DNA of 64,000 bases. It comes from Mesorhizobium terrae (lineage in GTDB: Bacteria; Pseudomonadota; Alphaproteobacteria; Rhizobiales; Rhizobiaceae). Made by a program: the position numbers and the translations under genes. The notes under the pieces are model-generated. The model was given only the letters and a program-made list of their open reading frames with translations, did not search any database and had not been told where the DNA came from. This document shows, one piece after another, positions 16,889 to 28,499 of the stretch. How positions within the stretch are numbered: the first letter of the stretch is position 1; the number at the start of each line of letters is the position of its first letter. The stretch covers positions 5,501,501 through 5,565,500 of the forward strand of contig NZ_CP044218.1 of the NCBI RefSeq assembly GCF_008727715.1, in the 5' to 3' direction.

Positions 16889-18053
16889 AGCGGATGCGGT
16901 CGAGGATCGAGACGTAGTTCGCGACCGCGGCGCCGCCCATGTTGAAGATGCCGCCGAGCTTGGCATCCTTGACCTGGATACCGCCGGCCTCACCGGCAAG
17001 CTGCATGGCGGTCAGCACATGCATGGAAACGCCGGTGGCGCCGATCGGATGGCCCTTGGCCTTGAGGCCACCTGATGGGTTGACCGGCAGCTTGCCGTCC
17101 TTGGCGGTGTAGCCTTCCAGTGCCAGCTTGGCACCCTCGCCAGGCTTGGCCAGTCCCATCGCCTCGTATTCGATGAGCTCGGCGATGGTGAAGCAATCAT
17201 GCGTCTCGACGAAGGAGAGATCGCCCAGCGCCACGCCTGCCTTCTTCAGCGCCCGCGTCCACGCCTGTTCGCAGCCTTCGAAGGCAAGGATGTCGCGCTT
17301 CGACATCGGCAGGAAGTCCTGCACATGCTCGTTGGCACGGAAGGTGATGGCACGGCGCATGCCGAGCGCGGTCTGGGTGTCGGCAAGTACCAGGGCAGCA
17401 GCGCCGTCCGAAACCAGCGAACAATCGGTGCGCTTCAGCGGACCGGCGACGAAGGGATTCTTCTCGCTTTCCTGACGGCAAAAGTCGAAGCCGAAATCCT
17501 TGCGCATCTGCGCGTAGGGATTGTCGACGCCATTCTTGTGGTTCTTGGCAGCGATCATGGCCAATGCATCGGACTGGTCGCCATAACGCTGGAAATAGGC
17601 CTGCGCGATCTTGCCGAAGACACCGGCGAAACCGGCCGGCGTGTCGCCATCCTCCGGCAGATAGGAGGCCTTGAGCAGGTTCTTGCCGATCTCGGGTCCC
17701 GGCGTCGTCGTCATCTGCTCGGCGCCCACCACCAGCACGATGCGGGCAGCGTTGGCGTCGATGGCGCGGATGCCCTGGCGCACTGCGGCCGAACCGGTGG
17801 CGCAGGCGTTCTCGACGCGGGTCGCTGGCTTGAAGCGCAGCCGGTCGTCGGTCTGCAGCACCAGGCTCGCGGTGAAATCCTGGGCCGAGAAGCCGGCATT
17901 GAAATGGCCGAGTACGATCTCATCGACGTCACCCGGGCCGATGCCGGCATGCTCGAGCGCCTCCGCGGCCACCTTGGTGATCAGGCCTTCGAGCGTCTCG
18001 CCCTCCAGCTTGCCGAAGCGCGAATGCGCCCAACCGACGATGCTTGCCGTCAT
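16887..18053 (-). CDS. thiolase family protein (SCP-x / acetyl-CoA acetyltransferase-like)
   Basis: Likely a degradative-type thiolase acting on acyl-CoA chains or side chains. The 388-residue protein has the nucleophile Cys84 in VENACATGSAA and the His of KGHPIGATG. The final motif is NMGG rather than the CxG of classical thiolases, which is typical of the SCP-2/SCP-x thiolase group. The ATG at 18053 has GGAGA eight bases upstream; the longer frame to 18116 has no family similarity. It is divergent from betI. Function in lipid or aromatic degradation is inferred; substrate is unknown. Confidence 0.85.
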   Translation of the reverse strand: MTASIVGWAHSRFGKLEGETLEGLITKVAAEALEHAGIGPGDVDEIVLGHFNAGFSAQDFTASLVLQTDDRLRFKPATRVENACATGSAAVRQGIRAIDANAARIVLVVGAEQMTTTPGPEIGKNLLKASYLPEDGDTPAGFAGVFGKIAQAYFQRYGDQSDALAMIAAKNHKNGVDNPYAQMRKDFGFDFCRQESEKNPFVAGPLKRTDCSLVSDGAAALVLADTQTALGMRRAITFRANEHVQDFLPMSKRDILAFEGCEQAWTRALKKAGVALGDLSFVETHDCFTIAELIEYEAMGLAKPGEGAKLALEGYTAKDGKLPVNPSGGLKAKGHPIGATGVSMHVLTAMQLAGEAGGIQVKDAKLGGIFNMGGAAVANYVSILDRIR

Positions 18054-18197
18054 GGGAGTTCTCCAGATTGGCCTTGTCTTTCCTAGCACAGTAAGCCCCT
18101 CGGCGTAACTGTTCAATCATGAACATATAGGCCACGGCATGGCACTCTACCCTCCCCCACGTCGCAATGATCACACCGCATGGCGGGATTTTTGTTG

Positions 18198-18211
18198 ATT
18201 GATTAGTCAAT
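18198..18211 (+). promoter_or_regulatory. candidate BetI operator
   Basis: ATTGA-TTAG-TCAAT is a 5-base-arm dyad in an A+T-rich stretch about 33 bases before betI. BetI repressors bind A+T-rich dyads at their own promoter and are released by choline. Position and composition support the call; no experiment is implied. Confidence 0.5.
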
Positions 18212-18243
18212 AAAAAATAACTTACCCAGCGGGAGAAGCTGAT

Positions 18244-18828
18244 ATGCCGAAAATAGGAATGGAACCGCTGCGCCGCAGGGCGCTGATCAACGCCACGATC
18301 TCGGCGATCGGCGAACGTGGCTCGCTCAACGTCACCATGTCGGAGATCGCCGACCGCGCCGGTGTGTCCTCGGCGCTCGCCCACCACTATTTCGGGCCAA
18401 AGGACGAGCTGCTGCTCGCCACGATGCGACATCTTCTGGCCGATCTCGGCGCCGATGCCGTCGCGGCTTTGAACAAGGCCGGCACGCCCCGCGAACGGCT
18501 CTCGGCCATTGTCGGCGTGAACTTCAACGCCGGCCAGTTCCGCGAGGAGACCGTGCATGCGTGGCTCGCCTTCTATGTCGAGGCGCAGAACTCATTGCCG
18601 CTGAGGCGGCTGTTGCGCGTCTATGCGCGCCGGCTGCATTCGAACCTGATGAGCGGCCTTGCGCCGCTGGTGCCGCGCGAGGAAGCCGCGCGCATGGCCG
18701 AAGCGATCGCGGCCATGATCGACGGGCTCTACATCCGCCGGGCGCTGCGCGACGGCCTTCCTAACCCGGTCAGCGCCAGTGCGCTGGTCGAGGACTATAT
18801 CGATGCCAAGCTGGCGCAAGCACGATGA
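18244..18828 (+). CDS. betI: transcriptional repressor BetI (TetR family)
   Basis: Choline-responsive TetR-family repressor of the glycine betaine synthesis genes. The 194-residue protein has the N-terminal helix-turn-helix (about residues 27-48, [20 protein letters not shown]) followed by the BetI-type ligand domain with [21 protein letters not shown]. The ATG at 18244 has GGGAG nine bases before it. It is the first gene of a five-gene operon, and its last codons overlap betC by four bases. Confidence 0.95.
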   Translation: MPKIGMEPLRRRALINATISAIGERGSLNVTMSEIADRAGVSSALAHHYFGPKDELLLATMRHLLADLGADAVAALNKAGTPRERLSAIVGVNFNAGQFREETVHAWLAFYVEAQNSLPLRRLLRVYARRLHSNLMSGLAPLVPREEAARMAEAIAAMIDGLYIRRALRDGLPNPVSASALVEDYIDAKLAQAR

Positions 18829-20351
18829 CAAGGGCGCCCAACATCCTCATCGTCATGGTCGACCAGTTGACGGGGACGCTGTTCCCCGACGGTCCGGCGG
18901 ATTTCCTGCACGCGCCGAACCTGAAGGCGCTGGCCGCGCGCTCGGCGCGGTTCCGCAACAACTACACCGCCTCGCCGCTGTGTGCGCCCGGCCGCGCCGC
19001 CTTCATGAGCGGGCAATTGCCGTCGCGCACGGGGGTGTACGACAACGCGGCGGAGTTCATCTCGTCCATCCCGACCTTCGCCCATCACCTGCGCGCCGCC
19101 GGCTACTACACCTGCCTGTCGGGCAAGATGCATTTCGTCGGGCCGGACCAGTTGCACGGTTTCGAGGAGCGGCTGACGACCGACATCTATCCGGCCGATT
19201 TCGGCTGGACGCCGGACTACCGCAAGCCCGGTGAACGCATCGACTGGTGGTATCACAATCTGGGTTCGGTGACGGGCGCTGGCGTCGCTGAAACGACGAA
19301 CCAGATGGAATATGACGACGAAGTGGTGTTTTTCGCCGGCCAGAAGCTCTATGAGCTGTCGCGAGCACAAGACAATGCGGCGCGGCGGCCGTGGTGCATG
19401 ACCGTCTCACTGTCGCATCCGCATGACCCGTTCGTGGCGCGGCGCAAATACTGGGATCTCTACGAGAACTGCCAGGCGCTCGATCCCGAAGCCGGCTTCA
19501 TTCCGCAAGAGAAGCAGGACCCGCATTCACAGCGGCTCTACCGCGCCAGCGACTACGCGTCCTTCGAGATCACGCGCGACAACGTGCAGAAATCGCGGCG
19601 CGGCTACTTCGCCAACATTTCCTATGTCGACGACAAGATCGGCGAACTGCTCGACCTCCTCGAGCGCACCCGCATGGCCGACGACACGGTCATCGTGTTC
19701 TGCTCGGACCATGGCGAGATGCTGGGCGAGCGCGGCCTGTGGTTCAAGATGAGTTTCTTCGAGGGCTCCGCGCGCGTGCCGCTGATGATCGCTGGCAAGG
19801 GCGTGCAGGCGGGTTTGATCAGGACGCCGGTTTCGAACCTCGACATCTGCCCGACACTCTGCGAACTCGCCGGCATCGACATGTCGGCGATCATGCCGTG
19901 GACGGACGGGCAGTCGCTGGTGCCACTCACCGGCGACGGCATCCGCACGGCGCCGGTGCTGATGGAGTACGCGGCCGAGGGCAGTTACGCGCCGCTCGTC
20001 GCCATTCGGCAGGGCCGCTACAAGTTCGTGCATTGCGAGCTCGATCCACCGCAGCTCTTCGATCTGGAAAACGATCCGCTGGAGCGGAACAACCTCGCCG
20101 AAGACCCAACCAAGGCGGCGCTGGTGGCGGAGTTCATGCAAGCCGTGCGGGCGCGCTGGGACATGGCGCAGTTCGACGCCGCGGTGCGCGAGAGCCAGGC
20201 GCGCCGCTGGGTGATCTACCCGGCGCTGCGCAACGGCGCCTATTACCCGTGGGATTTCCAGCCGCTGCAGAAGGCGTCCGAACGCTACATGCGCAACCAC
20301 ATGAACCTCGACACGCTCGAGGACAGCAAGCGCTTTCCGCGAGGCGAATGA
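18825..20351 (+). CDS. betC: choline-sulfatase
   Basis: Hydrolyses choline-O-sulfate to choline and sulfate, feeding the osmoprotectant pathway. The 508-residue protein is a type I sulfatase: Cys53 in LCAPGRAAF is the CxPxR residue converted to formylglycine. Metal-binding blocks are MVDQL at the start and [14 protein letters not shown] near residue 290, and the C-terminal choline-sulfatase extension ([23 protein letters not shown]) is present. It overlaps betI by ATGA and is followed directly by a dehydratase-like gene. Maturation would need a formylglycine-generating system elsewhere in the genome. Confidence 0.95.
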   Translation: MTRAPNILIVMVDQLTGTLFPDGPADFLHAPNLKALAARSARFRNNYTASPLCAPGRAAFMSGQLPSRTGVYDNAAEFISSIPTFAHHLRAAGYYTCLSGKMHFVGPDQLHGFEERLTTDIYPADFGWTPDYRKPGERIDWWYHNLGSVTGAGVAETTNQMEYDDEVVFFAGQKLYELSRAQDNAARRPWCMTVSLSHPHDPFVARRKYWDLYENCQALDPEAGFIPQEKQDPHSQRLYRASDYASFEITRDNVQKSRRGYFANISYVDDKIGELLDLLERTRMADDTVIVFCSDHGEMLGERGLWFKMSFFEGSARVPLMIAGKGVQAGLIRTPVSNLDICPTLCELAGIDMSAIMPWTDGQSLVPLTGDGIRTAPVLMEYAAEGSYAPLVAIRQGRYKFVHCELDPPQLFDLENDPLERNNLAEDPTKAALVAEFMQAVRARWDMAQFDAAVRESQARRWVIYPALRNGAYYPWDFQPLQKASERYMRNHMNLDTLEDSKRFPRGE

Positions 20352-21352
20352 TGACCGAACCGCTCGTTCCCTCCCTTGACCATATCAGGCGCGCCTATGC
20401 CGAGACGGCGAAGGCAACGCAGATGACGCCGCTGCTCGAATCGACCGCGCTCGCCCGCGAGACCGGCGCTGCCCGTGTCTTCGTCAAACCCGAATCCTTG
20501 CAATGGGCAGGCTCCTTCAAGGTGCGTGGCGCCTATTGGCGACTGAAGCAGCTGTCGCCCGAGGAAGCCAGGAAAGGCGTCGTCGCTTATTCCTCGGGTA
20601 ATTTCGCGCAAGGGCTGGCGGCGGCCGGCCAGGTGCTCGGCATTCCCGTCACCATCGTCATGCCGTTCGACGCGCCGGCGGCCAAGCGCGAGGCGACCGC
20701 CGGCTACGGCGCGCGCGTGGTGCTGACCGAACATGGCGACCGCGCCCGCGAGGAAGTGGCAGCGGCCAAAGCGCGTGAGATCGCGGCTACCGAAGGCCTC
20801 GCGCTGCTCCATCCTTTCGACGATCCCGAGATCGTCGCCGGTCAGGCCGGCGCCGGGCTGGAGGCGCTCGAACAGCTGGCCGCGCGCAATGCCTCTGTCG
20901 ATCTCCTGTTCTGCCAGGTTGGCGGCGGCGGCCTGATCGGCGGCGTCTCGCTCGCCTTCCACTATCTGTCGCCGAAAACCCGCATCTTCGCGGTGGAGCC
21001 GGAAGGCTTCAACGGCATGGGCTCGTCGCTGGCGCGTGGCGCCATCGAGACAATGCCGCTCGGCCCGAAATCGATCTGCGACGGGCTGATGGCGCGGGCG
21101 CCGGGCGCGGCCCCGTTCGCGGCGCTGAAGACGGCCGGCGCCGAAGGCATCACCGTGGGCGACGCTGCGGTGCGGCGGGCGATGAAGACCGCCTTCGAGC
21201 GGATGAAACTGGTGCTGGAGCCTTCGGGCGCCGCATCGCTGGCGGCACTTCTTGGCGGCGGCGTCGACGTCGCTGGCAAGACGGTGCTGGTGATCGCAAC
21301 CGGCGGCAACGTATCGCTCGCCGATTTCATGGCGCATATGCAAAATGCTTGA
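20351..21352 (+). CDS. PLP-dependent serine/threonine dehydratase-like enzyme
   Basis: Fold-type II PLP enzyme resembling catabolic threonine/serine dehydratases, 333 residues with no C-terminal ACT regulatory domain. PLP lysine is Lys57 in [16 protein letters not shown] and the glycine loop [10 protein letters not shown] bind substrate and cofactor phosphate. It starts at ATG 20351, overlapping the betC stop, and its end overlaps betA by eight bases, so it is embedded in the bet operon. Serine released from glycine betaine via sarcosine and glycine could be its substrate. That is inference; a racemase-type activity is also possible. Confidence 0.82.
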   Translation: MTEPLVPSLDHIRRAYAETAKATQMTPLLESTALARETGAARVFVKPESLQWAGSFKVRGAYWRLKQLSPEEARKGVVAYSSGNFAQGLAAAGQVLGIPVTIVMPFDAPAAKREATAGYGARVVLTEHGDRAREEVAAAKAREIAATEGLALLHPFDDPEIVAGQAGAGLEALEQLAARNASVDLLFCQVGGGGLIGGVSLAFHYLSPKTRIFAVEPEGFNGMGSSLARGAIETMPLGPKSICDGLMARAPGAAPFAALKTAGAEGITVGDAAVRRAMKTAFERMKLVLEPSGAASLAALLGGGVDVAGKTVLVIATGGNVSLADFMAHMQNA

Positions 21353-22997
21353 AGCGGATTTCGTCATCATCGGCTCCGGCTCGGCCGGCTCGGCCATGGC
21401 CTATCGCCTGTCTGAGGACGGCAAACATTCGGTGATCGTCATCGAATATGGCGGCACCGATGCCGGCCCGCTGATCCAGATGCCGTCGGCGCTGTCGATC
21501 CCGCTCAACATGCCGCTCTATGACTGGGGTTTTGCCTCAGAGCCGGAACCGCATCTCGGCGGCCGCATCCTCGCGACTCCGCGCGGCAAGGTAATCGGCG
21601 GCTCGTCCTCCATCAACGGCATGGTCTATGTGCGCGGCCATGCGCGCGACTTCGACCATTGGGCCGAACAGGGTGCTGCCGGCTGGGGCTACGCCGACGT
21701 GCTGCCCTACTTCAAGCGTATGGAAGACAGCCATGGCGGCGAAGACGGCTGGCGGGGCCAAGGCGGCCCGCTGCATGTGCAGCGCGGCGCCCGTGCCAAC
21801 CCGCTCTATGCCGCCTTCGTCGAAGCCGGTCGCCAGGCAGGCTTCGAACTGACCGACGACTACAACGGCGCCAAGCAGGAAGGCTTCGGGCCGATGGAGC
21901 AGACCATCCGCAACGGCCAGCGCTGGTCGGCGGCGAATGCCTATCTGCGGCCGGCGCTGAAACGCAAAAACGTGAGTCTGGTCAAGGGTTTCGCGCGGCG
22001 CGTGGTGATTGAGAATCAACGCGCGGTCGGCGTCGAGATCGAAGCTCACAAACAGATTCAGGTCGTTAAGGCGCGACGTGAGGTGATCGTCGCCGCCTCT
22101 TCCATCAACTCGCCCAAGATCCTGATGTTGTCCGGCATCGGCCCGGCCAAACATCTGGCCGAATACGGCATTCCGGTCGTCGCCGACCGGCCCGGCGTCG
22201 GCCAGAATTTGCAGGACCATATGGAGCTCTACATCCAGCAGGAATCGACCCAGCCGATCACGCTGAACTCGATCCTCAACCCCTTCTCCAAGGCGCTGAT
22301 CGGCGCGCGCTGGCTGTTCTTCAAAAGCGGGCTCGGCGCGACGAACCATTTCGAGGCGGCCGCCTTCGTGCGTTCGGCGCCCGGCATCGACTATCCCGAC
22401 ATCCAGTACCACTTCATCCCGGCCGCCGTGCGCTATGACGGTAAGGCGGCGGCGAAGTCGCATGGCTTCCAGGCGCATGTGGGGCCGATGCGGTCGAAGT
22501 CGCGCGGCTCGGTGACGCTGCGCTCGCACGATCCCAACGCCAAGCCGGTGATCCGCTTCAACTACATGTCGCACCCCGACGACTGGGCCGATTTCCGCCA
22601 CTGCATCCGCCTCACCCGCGAGATCTTCGGCCAGGCAGCCTTCGACCCCTTCCGCGGCGAGGAGATTTCGCCCGGCAGCAACGTCCAGAGCGACGACGAA
22701 CTCGACGCCTTCATCCGCGCCCACAGCGAGAGCGCCTACCACCCCTGCGGTACCTGCCGCATCGGCAGTGCCGACGACCGTCTCGCCGTTGTCGACCCCG
22801 AATGCCGGGTGATCGGCGTCGACGGCCTGCGCGTCGCCGACTCCTCGATTTTCCCACGCGTCACCAACGGCAATCTCAACGCGCCGTCGATCATGACCGG
22901 CGAAAAGGCGGCCGACCACATTCTCGGCCGCCCCATGCTCGCGCCGTCGAACCAGGAGCCCTGGATCAATCCGCGCTGGCAGGTCTCGGACAGATAG
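21345..22997 (+). CDS. betA: choline dehydrogenase
   Basis: FAD-dependent GMC oxidoreductase that oxidises choline to betaine aldehyde, membrane-associated in relatives. The 550-residue protein has the dinucleotide fold [13 protein letters not shown] near residue 10, the GMC signatures [14 protein letters not shown] and [14 protein letters not shown], and the C-terminal catalytic region [10 protein letters not shown] and [20 protein letters not shown]. The start overlaps the end of the preceding gene. Gene order betC-x-betA-betB supports choline as substrate rather than another alcohol. Confidence 0.95.
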   Translation: MLEADFVIIGSGSAGSAMAYRLSEDGKHSVIVIEYGGTDAGPLIQMPSALSIPLNMPLYDWGFASEPEPHLGGRILATPRGKVIGGSSSINGMVYVRGHARDFDHWAEQGAAGWGYADVLPYFKRMEDSHGGEDGWRGQGGPLHVQRGARANPLYAAFVEAGRQAGFELTDDYNGAKQEGFGPMEQTIRNGQRWSAANAYLRPALKRKNVSLVKGFARRVVIENQRAVGVEIEAHKQIQVVKARREVIVAASSINSPKILMLSGIGPAKHLAEYGIPVVADRPGVGQNLQDHMELYIQQESTQPITLNSILNPFSKALIGARWLFFKSGLGATNHFEAAAFVRSAPGIDYPDIQYHFIPAAVRYDGKAAAKSHGFQAHVGPMRSKSRGSVTLRSHDPNAKPVIRFNYMSHPDDWADFRHCIRLTREIFGQAAFDPFRGEEISPGSNVQSDDELDAFIRAHSESAYHPCGTCRIGSADDRLAVVDPECRVIGVDGLRVADSSIFPRVTNGNLNAPSIMTGEKAADHILGRPMLAPSNQEPWINPRWQVSDR

Positions 22998-23045
22998 AGC
23001 ATCATCGGCCGCCGCATCCGGCAGCCACAGAATTCGGAGTATTCC

Positions 23046-24509
23046 ATGCGCGCCCAACCCAAGGCATCGCACTACATCAACGGCCGCTTCGTCGATGACG
23101 AGCAGGGCGCGCCCTTGCCGGTGATCTATCCGGCCACCGGCGAGACCATCGCCACGCTGCATTCGGCGACGCCCAACATCGTCGAGCTGGCGATCGAGGC
23201 CGCGCGCGCCGCGCAGCCGGCCTGGGCCAGGCTGAAGCCGGTAGAGCGCGGCCGCATCCTGCGCCGTGCCGCCGACATACTGCGCGCCCGCAATGCCGAG
23301 CTCGCCCGACTGGAAACGCTCGACACCGGCAAGGCCATCCAGGAAACTCTGGTGGCCGACGCACCGTCCGCCGCAGACTGCCTGGAGTATCTCGGTGGCG
23401 CGGTCGGCTCCTTTAACGGCTCGTTCATCGATCTCGGCGGACCGTTCGCCTATACGCGGCGCGAGGCGCTCGGCGTCTGTGTCGGTATCGGCGCCTGGAA
23501 CTATCCGATCCAGATCGCCGGCTGGAAATCGGCCCCGGCGCTCGCCATGGGCAATGCCATGGTGTTCAAGCCGTCGGAAAACACGCCTTTGTCGGCGCTG
23601 GCGCTGGCCGAAATCTACAGCGAGGCCGGCCTGCCGGACGGGCTGTTCAACGTGGTGCAGGGTTATGGCGACGTCGGCGCGGCCCTGGTCGAGCATGAGG
23701 TCGTCGCCAAGGTATCGGTCACGGGCTCCGTGCCGACCGGCAAGCGGGTGCTGGCGCTGGCGGGCTCCAAGATGAAACATGCCACCATGGAGCTCGGCGG
23801 CAAATCGCCCATCGTCGTGTTCGACGATGCCGACCTCGAAAACGCCATCGGCGGAGCGATGCTCGGCAATTTCTATTCGACCGGCCAGGTCTGTTCCAAC
23901 GGCACCCGCGTCTTCGTGCAGAAGGGCCTGCATGACCGTTTCGTGGAGCGGCTGGTGGAGCGCACCAAGGCGATCCGTATCGGCGATCCGCTCGACCCGG
24001 ATACCCAGATGGGCCCGCTCATCAACAAGGTGCAGCACGACAAGGTGCTGTCCTATATCGACGTCGGCAAGCAGGAAGGCGCCACGCTTGCCTGCGGCGG
24101 CGGCGTTCCCGCCTTGCAAGGTTTCGGCGGCGGTTTCTTCGTCGAGCCGACCGTCTTCACCAATGTGACCGACCAGATGCGGATCGCACGCGAAGAGATA
24201 TTTGGCCCAGTGATGAGCGTGCTGTCCTTCAGCGACGAGGAAGAGGTGATCGAGCGCGCCAATGACAGCGAATTCGGCCTTGCCGCCGGTGTCTTCACCC
24301 GCGACCTGCCTCGCGCCCACCGGGTGATCGGCGCCTTGCAGGCCGGCACATGCTGGATCAACGCCTACAATCTGACGCCGGTGGAAATCCCCTTCGGCGG
24401 CTACAAGCAATCCGGCATCGGCCGTGAGAACTCGCTGGCGGCACTGACGCACTACTCGCAGGAGAAGGCGATCTATGTCGAAACCGGCGACGTGGCGAGC
24501 CCGTATTAG
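23046..24509 (+). CDS. betB: betaine aldehyde dehydrogenase
   Basis: NAD(P)-dependent oxidation of betaine aldehyde to the osmoprotectant glycine betaine. The 487-residue protein is a full-length ALDH: general base Glu249 in MELGGKSP, nucleophile Cys283 in [10 protein letters not shown], and [19 protein letters not shown] near the end, which fits the BetB group. The ATG at 23046 follows GGAG by six bases. It is the last gene of the operon and converges on the manC-like fusion, with which its 3' end overlaps by four bases. Confidence 0.95.
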   Translation: MRAQPKASHYINGRFVDDEQGAPLPVIYPATGETIATLHSATPNIVELAIEAARAAQPAWARLKPVERGRILRRAADILRARNAELARLETLDTGKAIQETLVADAPSAADCLEYLGGAVGSFNGSFIDLGGPFAYTRREALGVCVGIGAWNYPIQIAGWKSAPALAMGNAMVFKPSENTPLSALALAEIYSEAGLPDGLFNVVQGYGDVGAALVEHEVVAKVSVTGSVPTGKRVLALAGSKMKHATMELGGKSPIVVFDDADLENAIGGAMLGNFYSTGQVCSNGTRVFVQKGLHDRFVERLVERTKAIRIGDPLDPDTQMGPLINKVQHDKVLSYIDVGKQEGATLACGGGVPALQGFGGGFFVEPTVFTNVTDQMRIAREEIFGPVMSVLSFSDEEEVIERANDSEFGLAAGVFTRDLPRAHRVIGALQAGTCWINAYNLTPVEIPFGGYKQSGIGRENSLAALTHYSQEKAIYVETGDVASPY

Positions 24510-26812
24510 GCTCGTCGCCTCGCCCCAGTCCCTTCGGTCTTGTCCAGGTACTGCGTAAGCGCGGTGACCAGATGATAAAAGATGCTGGCCGGCACTTCCG
24601 TCGCCTGCGAGCGGCCGCGTTCATCGATGCGGTCGATCCACAGGCCGACGGGAGCGGGGTCGATGTGCCAGCGGAACAGACGACCGACGCGCGCTTCGAT
24701 TTCCGGTTTCAGATCAGGTCCGCCAGTGCCATCGAGGGCGATCGCTGCCTTGATCGCTTCAGTCTGCGGCCAGCTGCGCGAAATGCGGTCGAGCGGCAGC
24801 CCATCCCGCGACACGGCGCCATAAGCCAGCCCTGTTGCCCGGTTAAGGCCGTTGGCGATGGCTGAGGCGTAAAGTTTGCGTGCGTAGCCGGCGAGATCGT
24901 CGCGGTGGCTGCGCCCGGCGAAATCGACCAGCAGCGACGCCCATTCGAAGTGATGGCCGGGTTCGGTCCACTCACCCCGGTCGCCCGGGGCCGGTTTCCA
25001 CGCTTCGTCAAAATACTCACCCAGCGTCCAGCTCTCGCGATCAAAGAAATGACTGCGGAAAAGATCGACCAATCGCGCCGCACGGCGCAAATAGGTGCGG
25101 TCGCCGGTCGCCGCGTGCCAGGCCAGGAATGCCTCGAGCAGATGCATATGCGGGTTGGATCTGCGTTCGCCTTCTCCCCCCGACGTCTCCAGAAAGCCCG
25201 TGAGGCGCTCATCCTCCAGATGCGCGTCGAGGAAGGAGAACGTCTCCTGAGCAAGTCGCAGCGCGTCGGGATTACCGCACATATGCGCATGGGCCAGCGC
25301 CAGCAGGACGCAGGAGTGGTCGTAGGCGTCTTCCGCCGCGTCGGCGACGCTGCCGTCGACATTCAGCGTGCGCACCCAGCCGCCCTTGTCGGTGCGGCCA
25401 TTTCTGGTCATGAACTCAAGTCCATGCGCGATCAACCGGTCGGCGGGCCCGTCCCAGCCACGCGTCTTGGCGACGGCGAAGGCATAGACCTGGCGGGCCA
25501 GCGTGCGCATGCGTTTCTGCTTGACCAACGGCACGGCGTCGAAGCCCAACGCTTCATGGAAGCCGCCATGATGGTCGTCGACGCCGACCGTGGACCACAA
25601 GGGCATGGTCTCGTCGAACAACCAATGATGCACGCGCTTGCGCCAGGCACCGTTCTCAACCACGCGGTCATGCGTGGGCGTGAACTTGGTTTCGAGACGC
25701 CCGCTCTTTTCGAGCTGTTCGACCACCTTGCGCACATTCTGGCTATGGCTGACCGGAGCGACGAAAGTGGCATCGGCGGTGGAAACGATGGCGATGTCTT
25801 TCAGACCGACCGCGGACAGCAGACGGCCTTCGCTGCGGATGTAGGAGTTTTCGCAGTCGATGGCGACAACGTCGCCGATAACGACATTGCCATCCACGTC
25901 GGCCGGGCCGACATCGAGCAACGACTGCCACGAGCCGAGGTCGTTCCAGCGGAACCCGGCCGGCACCATGGCGATGTCGCTCGCCCGCTCCATGATCGCG
26001 TAGTCGATCGAGATGGACGGGATTGCCTCGTATAGATGCTGCGCCATGTAAAGACCGGACACATCGGTGGTGGCGGCATTGAACGCAGCCTCCGTCGCTT
26101 TCCATATGTCGGGACGAAATGACAGGAACGCATCGCGCATGGCGCTGGCGCGGAACAGAAAGATGCCGGCATTCCAGTAGAAATTGCCGGCCGCAAGATA
26201 GCTTTCTGCCGTCGCCAAATTCGGTTTCTCGACAAAACGCGACACGTCGAACGTACCGCTGTTTTCCGCCCCGACCTCGATATATCCGTAACCTGTCTCG
26301 GGTTGGGTTGGCTTGACGCCGAACACCACAAGCCTTCCGGCGCGGGCCGCGGGAACGCCCGCCTCAACCGTCTGCCAGAATTGCGCTGTCGTCGATATTT
26401 CGTGGTCCGATGGCACCACCAGCACCAACGCGTCGTCATAGTCGGAAAGGGTGCGCAGTGTCGCCAGTGCCACGGCGGCCGCGGTGTTGCGGCCGACCGG
26501 CTCAAACAGGGCGTCGCCGCCACGCAGATCGATACCAGTGAGGTCCGCGCCGACGCGCTGGGCATGACGCTCGGAGGCGATCAGGAAAACCGGCGTCTCG
26601 CCGCCCTTGCGCGCGGCAAGACGCTGCAGCGTCTTCACCAGCATCGACCCGTCGCCCGACAGGTCATGAAACTGCTTGGGATTGTCCTCGCGCGACAACG
26701 GCCACAGCCTGGAGCCAACGCCGCCACTCATGACGAAACCGACAATGCGTTCGCTCATCCCACCCCCAGACGCTCGTTGCGTCGCCCCGCTAACCTTGTC
26801 ACCAATCGACAT
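24506..26812 (-). CDS. mannose-1-P guanylyltransferase fused to AGE-type epimerase/isomerase
   Basis: A two-domain enzyme of 768 residues. Residues about 22-375 are a GDP-mannose pyrophosphorylase ([41 protein letters not shown]), making GDP-mannose from mannose-1-P and GTP. The usual cupin isomerase tail is replaced, from about residue 393, by an AGE/GlcNAc-2-epimerase-type alpha6/alpha6 barrel ([42 protein letters not shown]). This class includes mannose isomerases. It could thus supply both mannose-6-P and GDP-mannose for surface glycans. The ATG at 26812 follows the manB stop; 26758 is an alternative. Confidence 0.85.
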   Translation of the reverse strand: MSIGDKVSGATQRASGGGMSERIVGFVMSGGVGSRLWPLSREDNPKQFHDLSGDGSMLVKTLQRLAARKGGETPVFLIASERHAQRVGADLTGIDLRGGDALFEPVGRNTAAAVALATLRTLSDYDDALVLVVPSDHEISTTAQFWQTVEAGVPAARAGRLVVFGVKPTQPETGYGYIEVGAENSGTFDVSRFVEKPNLATAESYLAAGNFYWNAGIFLFRASAMRDAFLSFRPDIWKATEAAFNAATTDVSGLYMAQHLYEAIPSISIDYAIMERASDIAMVPAGFRWNDLGSWQSLLDVGPADVDGNVVIGDVVAIDCENSYIRSEGRLLSAVGLKDIAIVSTADATFVAPVSHSQNVRKVVEQLEKSGRLETKFTPTHDRVVENGAWRKRVHHWLFDETMPLWSTVGVDDHHGGFHEALGFDAVPLVKQKRMRTLARQVYAFAVAKTRGWDGPADRLIAHGLEFMTRNGRTDKGGWVRTLNVDGSVADAAEDAYDHSCVLLALAHAHMCGNPDALRLAQETFSFLDAHLEDERLTGFLETSGGEGERRSNPHMHLLEAFLAWHAATGDRTYLRRAARLVDLFRSHFFDRESWTLGEYFDEAWKPAPGDRGEWTEPGHHFEWASLLVDFAGRSHRDDLAGYARKLYASAIANGLNRATGLAYGAVSRDGLPLDRISRSWPQTEAIKAAIALDGTGGPDLKPEIEARVGRLFRWHIDPAPVGLWIDRIDERGRSQATEVPASIFYHLVTALTQYLDKTEGTGARRRA

Positions 26813-26824
26813 TCGCGATTGGTC

Positions 26825-28345
26825 CTAGAATGTCTGGTTGTAAGGGCCGACTTCAGGACTGCGCCGCAACACCCCATCGACCGCTTCGAACATCTGCAGG
26901 CGCCTTTCGGCTGAAACCGGACTTTCCACCACCACGACCAGTTCCGGCTTGTTCGATGAAGCCCTTACCAACCCCCAGGTGCCGTCTTCTGCCACGACCC
27001 GAACGCCGTTGACCGTGATCAGGTCCACGATCTTTTGGCCTGCGAAGATTTCGCCGCCGGCCTTCATCGCCTGGAAATCCGCCACCACCCTGTCCACCAC
27101 ACCATATTTCTTGTCGTCATCGCAATGCGGAGACATGGTCGGCGTCCCGTAGGTCAGCGGCAAGGCGCGATAAAGGTCGGCCATCGAGCTTTGTCGATTG
27201 CGGTCGAGCATCCGGCACACGGCAATGGCCGTCACCAGCCCGTCGTCATAACCACGGCCGATCGGCGGGTTGAAGAAGAAATGGCCGGACTTCTCGAAAC
27301 CGGCGATGGCGCCAAGCTCGGCGACGCGGCGCTTGATGTAGGAATGGCCGGTCTTCCAGTAATCGGTCTTTGCTCCGTTGGCGCGCAGCACCGCATCGGT
27401 GTTGAACAGGCCTGTCGATTTGACGTCGACCACGAATGTAGAGCCAGGATGTTGTCCCGAGAAGTCGCGAGCCAGCATGACGCCGACCTTGTCGGCGAAG
27501 ATCTCGTTGCCCTCATTGTCGACGACGCCGCAGCGGTCACCATCACCATCAAAACCCAGACCGACATCCGCGCCGGTCTCCAGAACCTTGTCGCGGATGG
27601 CATGCAGCATCTTCATGTCTTCGGGATTTGGATTGTAGCGCGGGAAGCTGTGATCGAGTTCGACATCGAGCGGAATGACTTCACAACCGATGCGCTCCAG
27701 AACTTCGGGGGCAAATGCGCCGGCAGTGCCGTTGCCACATGCCGCCACCACCTTGAGCCTGCGCGCGATGCGGCCCCCGGCAACAAGATCGTCGATATAG
27801 GCCGCGCGGAAATCGGCCACGAACTCGTAGCTGCCGCCGCCTACCAGATCGAAGTCGCCCGACAGGACGATTGCCTTCAGCGCGCTCATCTCCTCCGGGC
27901 CGAAGGTCAGCGGCCTCTGCGCGCCCATCTTCACGCCGGTCCAGCCGTTCTCATTGTGGGAAGCCGTGACCATGGCGACCGACGGCGTGTCGAGCGCAAA
28001 CTGCGCGAAATAAGCCATGGGCGATAAGGCCAGTCCGATGTCCTTGACGCGTGCGCCCGCCGCCATCAAGCCGGAGATCAGGGCAAGCTTGATGGAAAGC
28101 GAATAAGATCGGAAATCATGGCCGGTGACGATATAGGGACCGGCTCCCAGCCGGCGAATCAGCGTGCCCAACCCCATGCCCAGCGCCTGCACGCCGACGA
28201 GGTTGAGTTCCGGCTGCTGCGTCGAGCCTGGATGGCCGAGCCACCAGCGCGCGTCATATTCACGAAAGCCGGATGGCTTGACGAGCGCCGACGTCTCGAA
28301 GGCGAACGTATTGGGCTTGGCTTCGGCGACAATCCTGAAGGTCAA
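26825..28345 (-). CDS. manB: phosphomannomutase / phosphoglucomutase
   Basis: Interconverts hexose-6- and hexose-1-phosphates (mannose, possibly glucose). The 506-residue protein is an alpha-D-phosphohexomutase with the phosphoserine loop TASHNENGWTGVK, the metal loop DGDGDRCGVVD and the sugar-specificity loop near GFEKSGHFFF. The only plausible start is a TTG at 28345 with GGGGAG ten bases upstream. Twelve bases separate its stop from the guanylyltransferase fusion, so the two probably form an operon supplying GDP-mannose. It is related to ExoC/NoeK-like mutases of rhizobia. Confidence 0.88.
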   Translation of the reverse strand: MTFRIVAEAKPNTFAFETSALVKPSGFREYDARWWLGHPGSTQQPELNLVGVQALGMGLGTLIRRLGAGPYIVTGHDFRSYSLSIKLALISGLMAAGARVKDIGLALSPMAYFAQFALDTPSVAMVTASHNENGWTGVKMGAQRPLTFGPEEMSALKAIVLSGDFDLVGGGSYEFVADFRAAYIDDLVAGGRIARRLKVVAACGNGTAGAFAPEVLERIGCEVIPLDVELDHSFPRYNPNPEDMKMLHAIRDKVLETGADVGLGFDGDGDRCGVVDNEGNEIFADKVGVMLARDFSGQHPGSTFVVDVKSTGLFNTDAVLRANGAKTDYWKTGHSYIKRRVAELGAIAGFEKSGHFFFNPPIGRGYDDGLVTAIAVCRMLDRNRQSSMADLYRALPLTYGTPTMSPHCDDDKKYGVVDRVVADFQAMKAGGEIFAGQKIVDLITVNGVRVVAEDGTWGLVRASSNKPELVVVVESPVSAERRLQMFEAVDGVLRRSPEVGPYNQTF

Positions 28346-28499
28346 AACAAAGAGACTCCCCTGTGGTCGAACCCCGGCAACAAGTGCGTAAACGTGGTTC
28401 AGCCGCCTCTCTTAGCACGTTAGCCTAACAGGAAACTTACTGCAGCAGGCGGTCGGTCAACAAAGCTGACGAAAGCCACCAAAGTTGCACCATTGCCGC

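Noticed and set aside
21537..24452. 971-residue minus-strand ORF opposite betA and betB
   Set aside because: It is antisense to two clear genes; its Arg/Gly/His-rich content with no motifs is a product of high-G+C codon usage.
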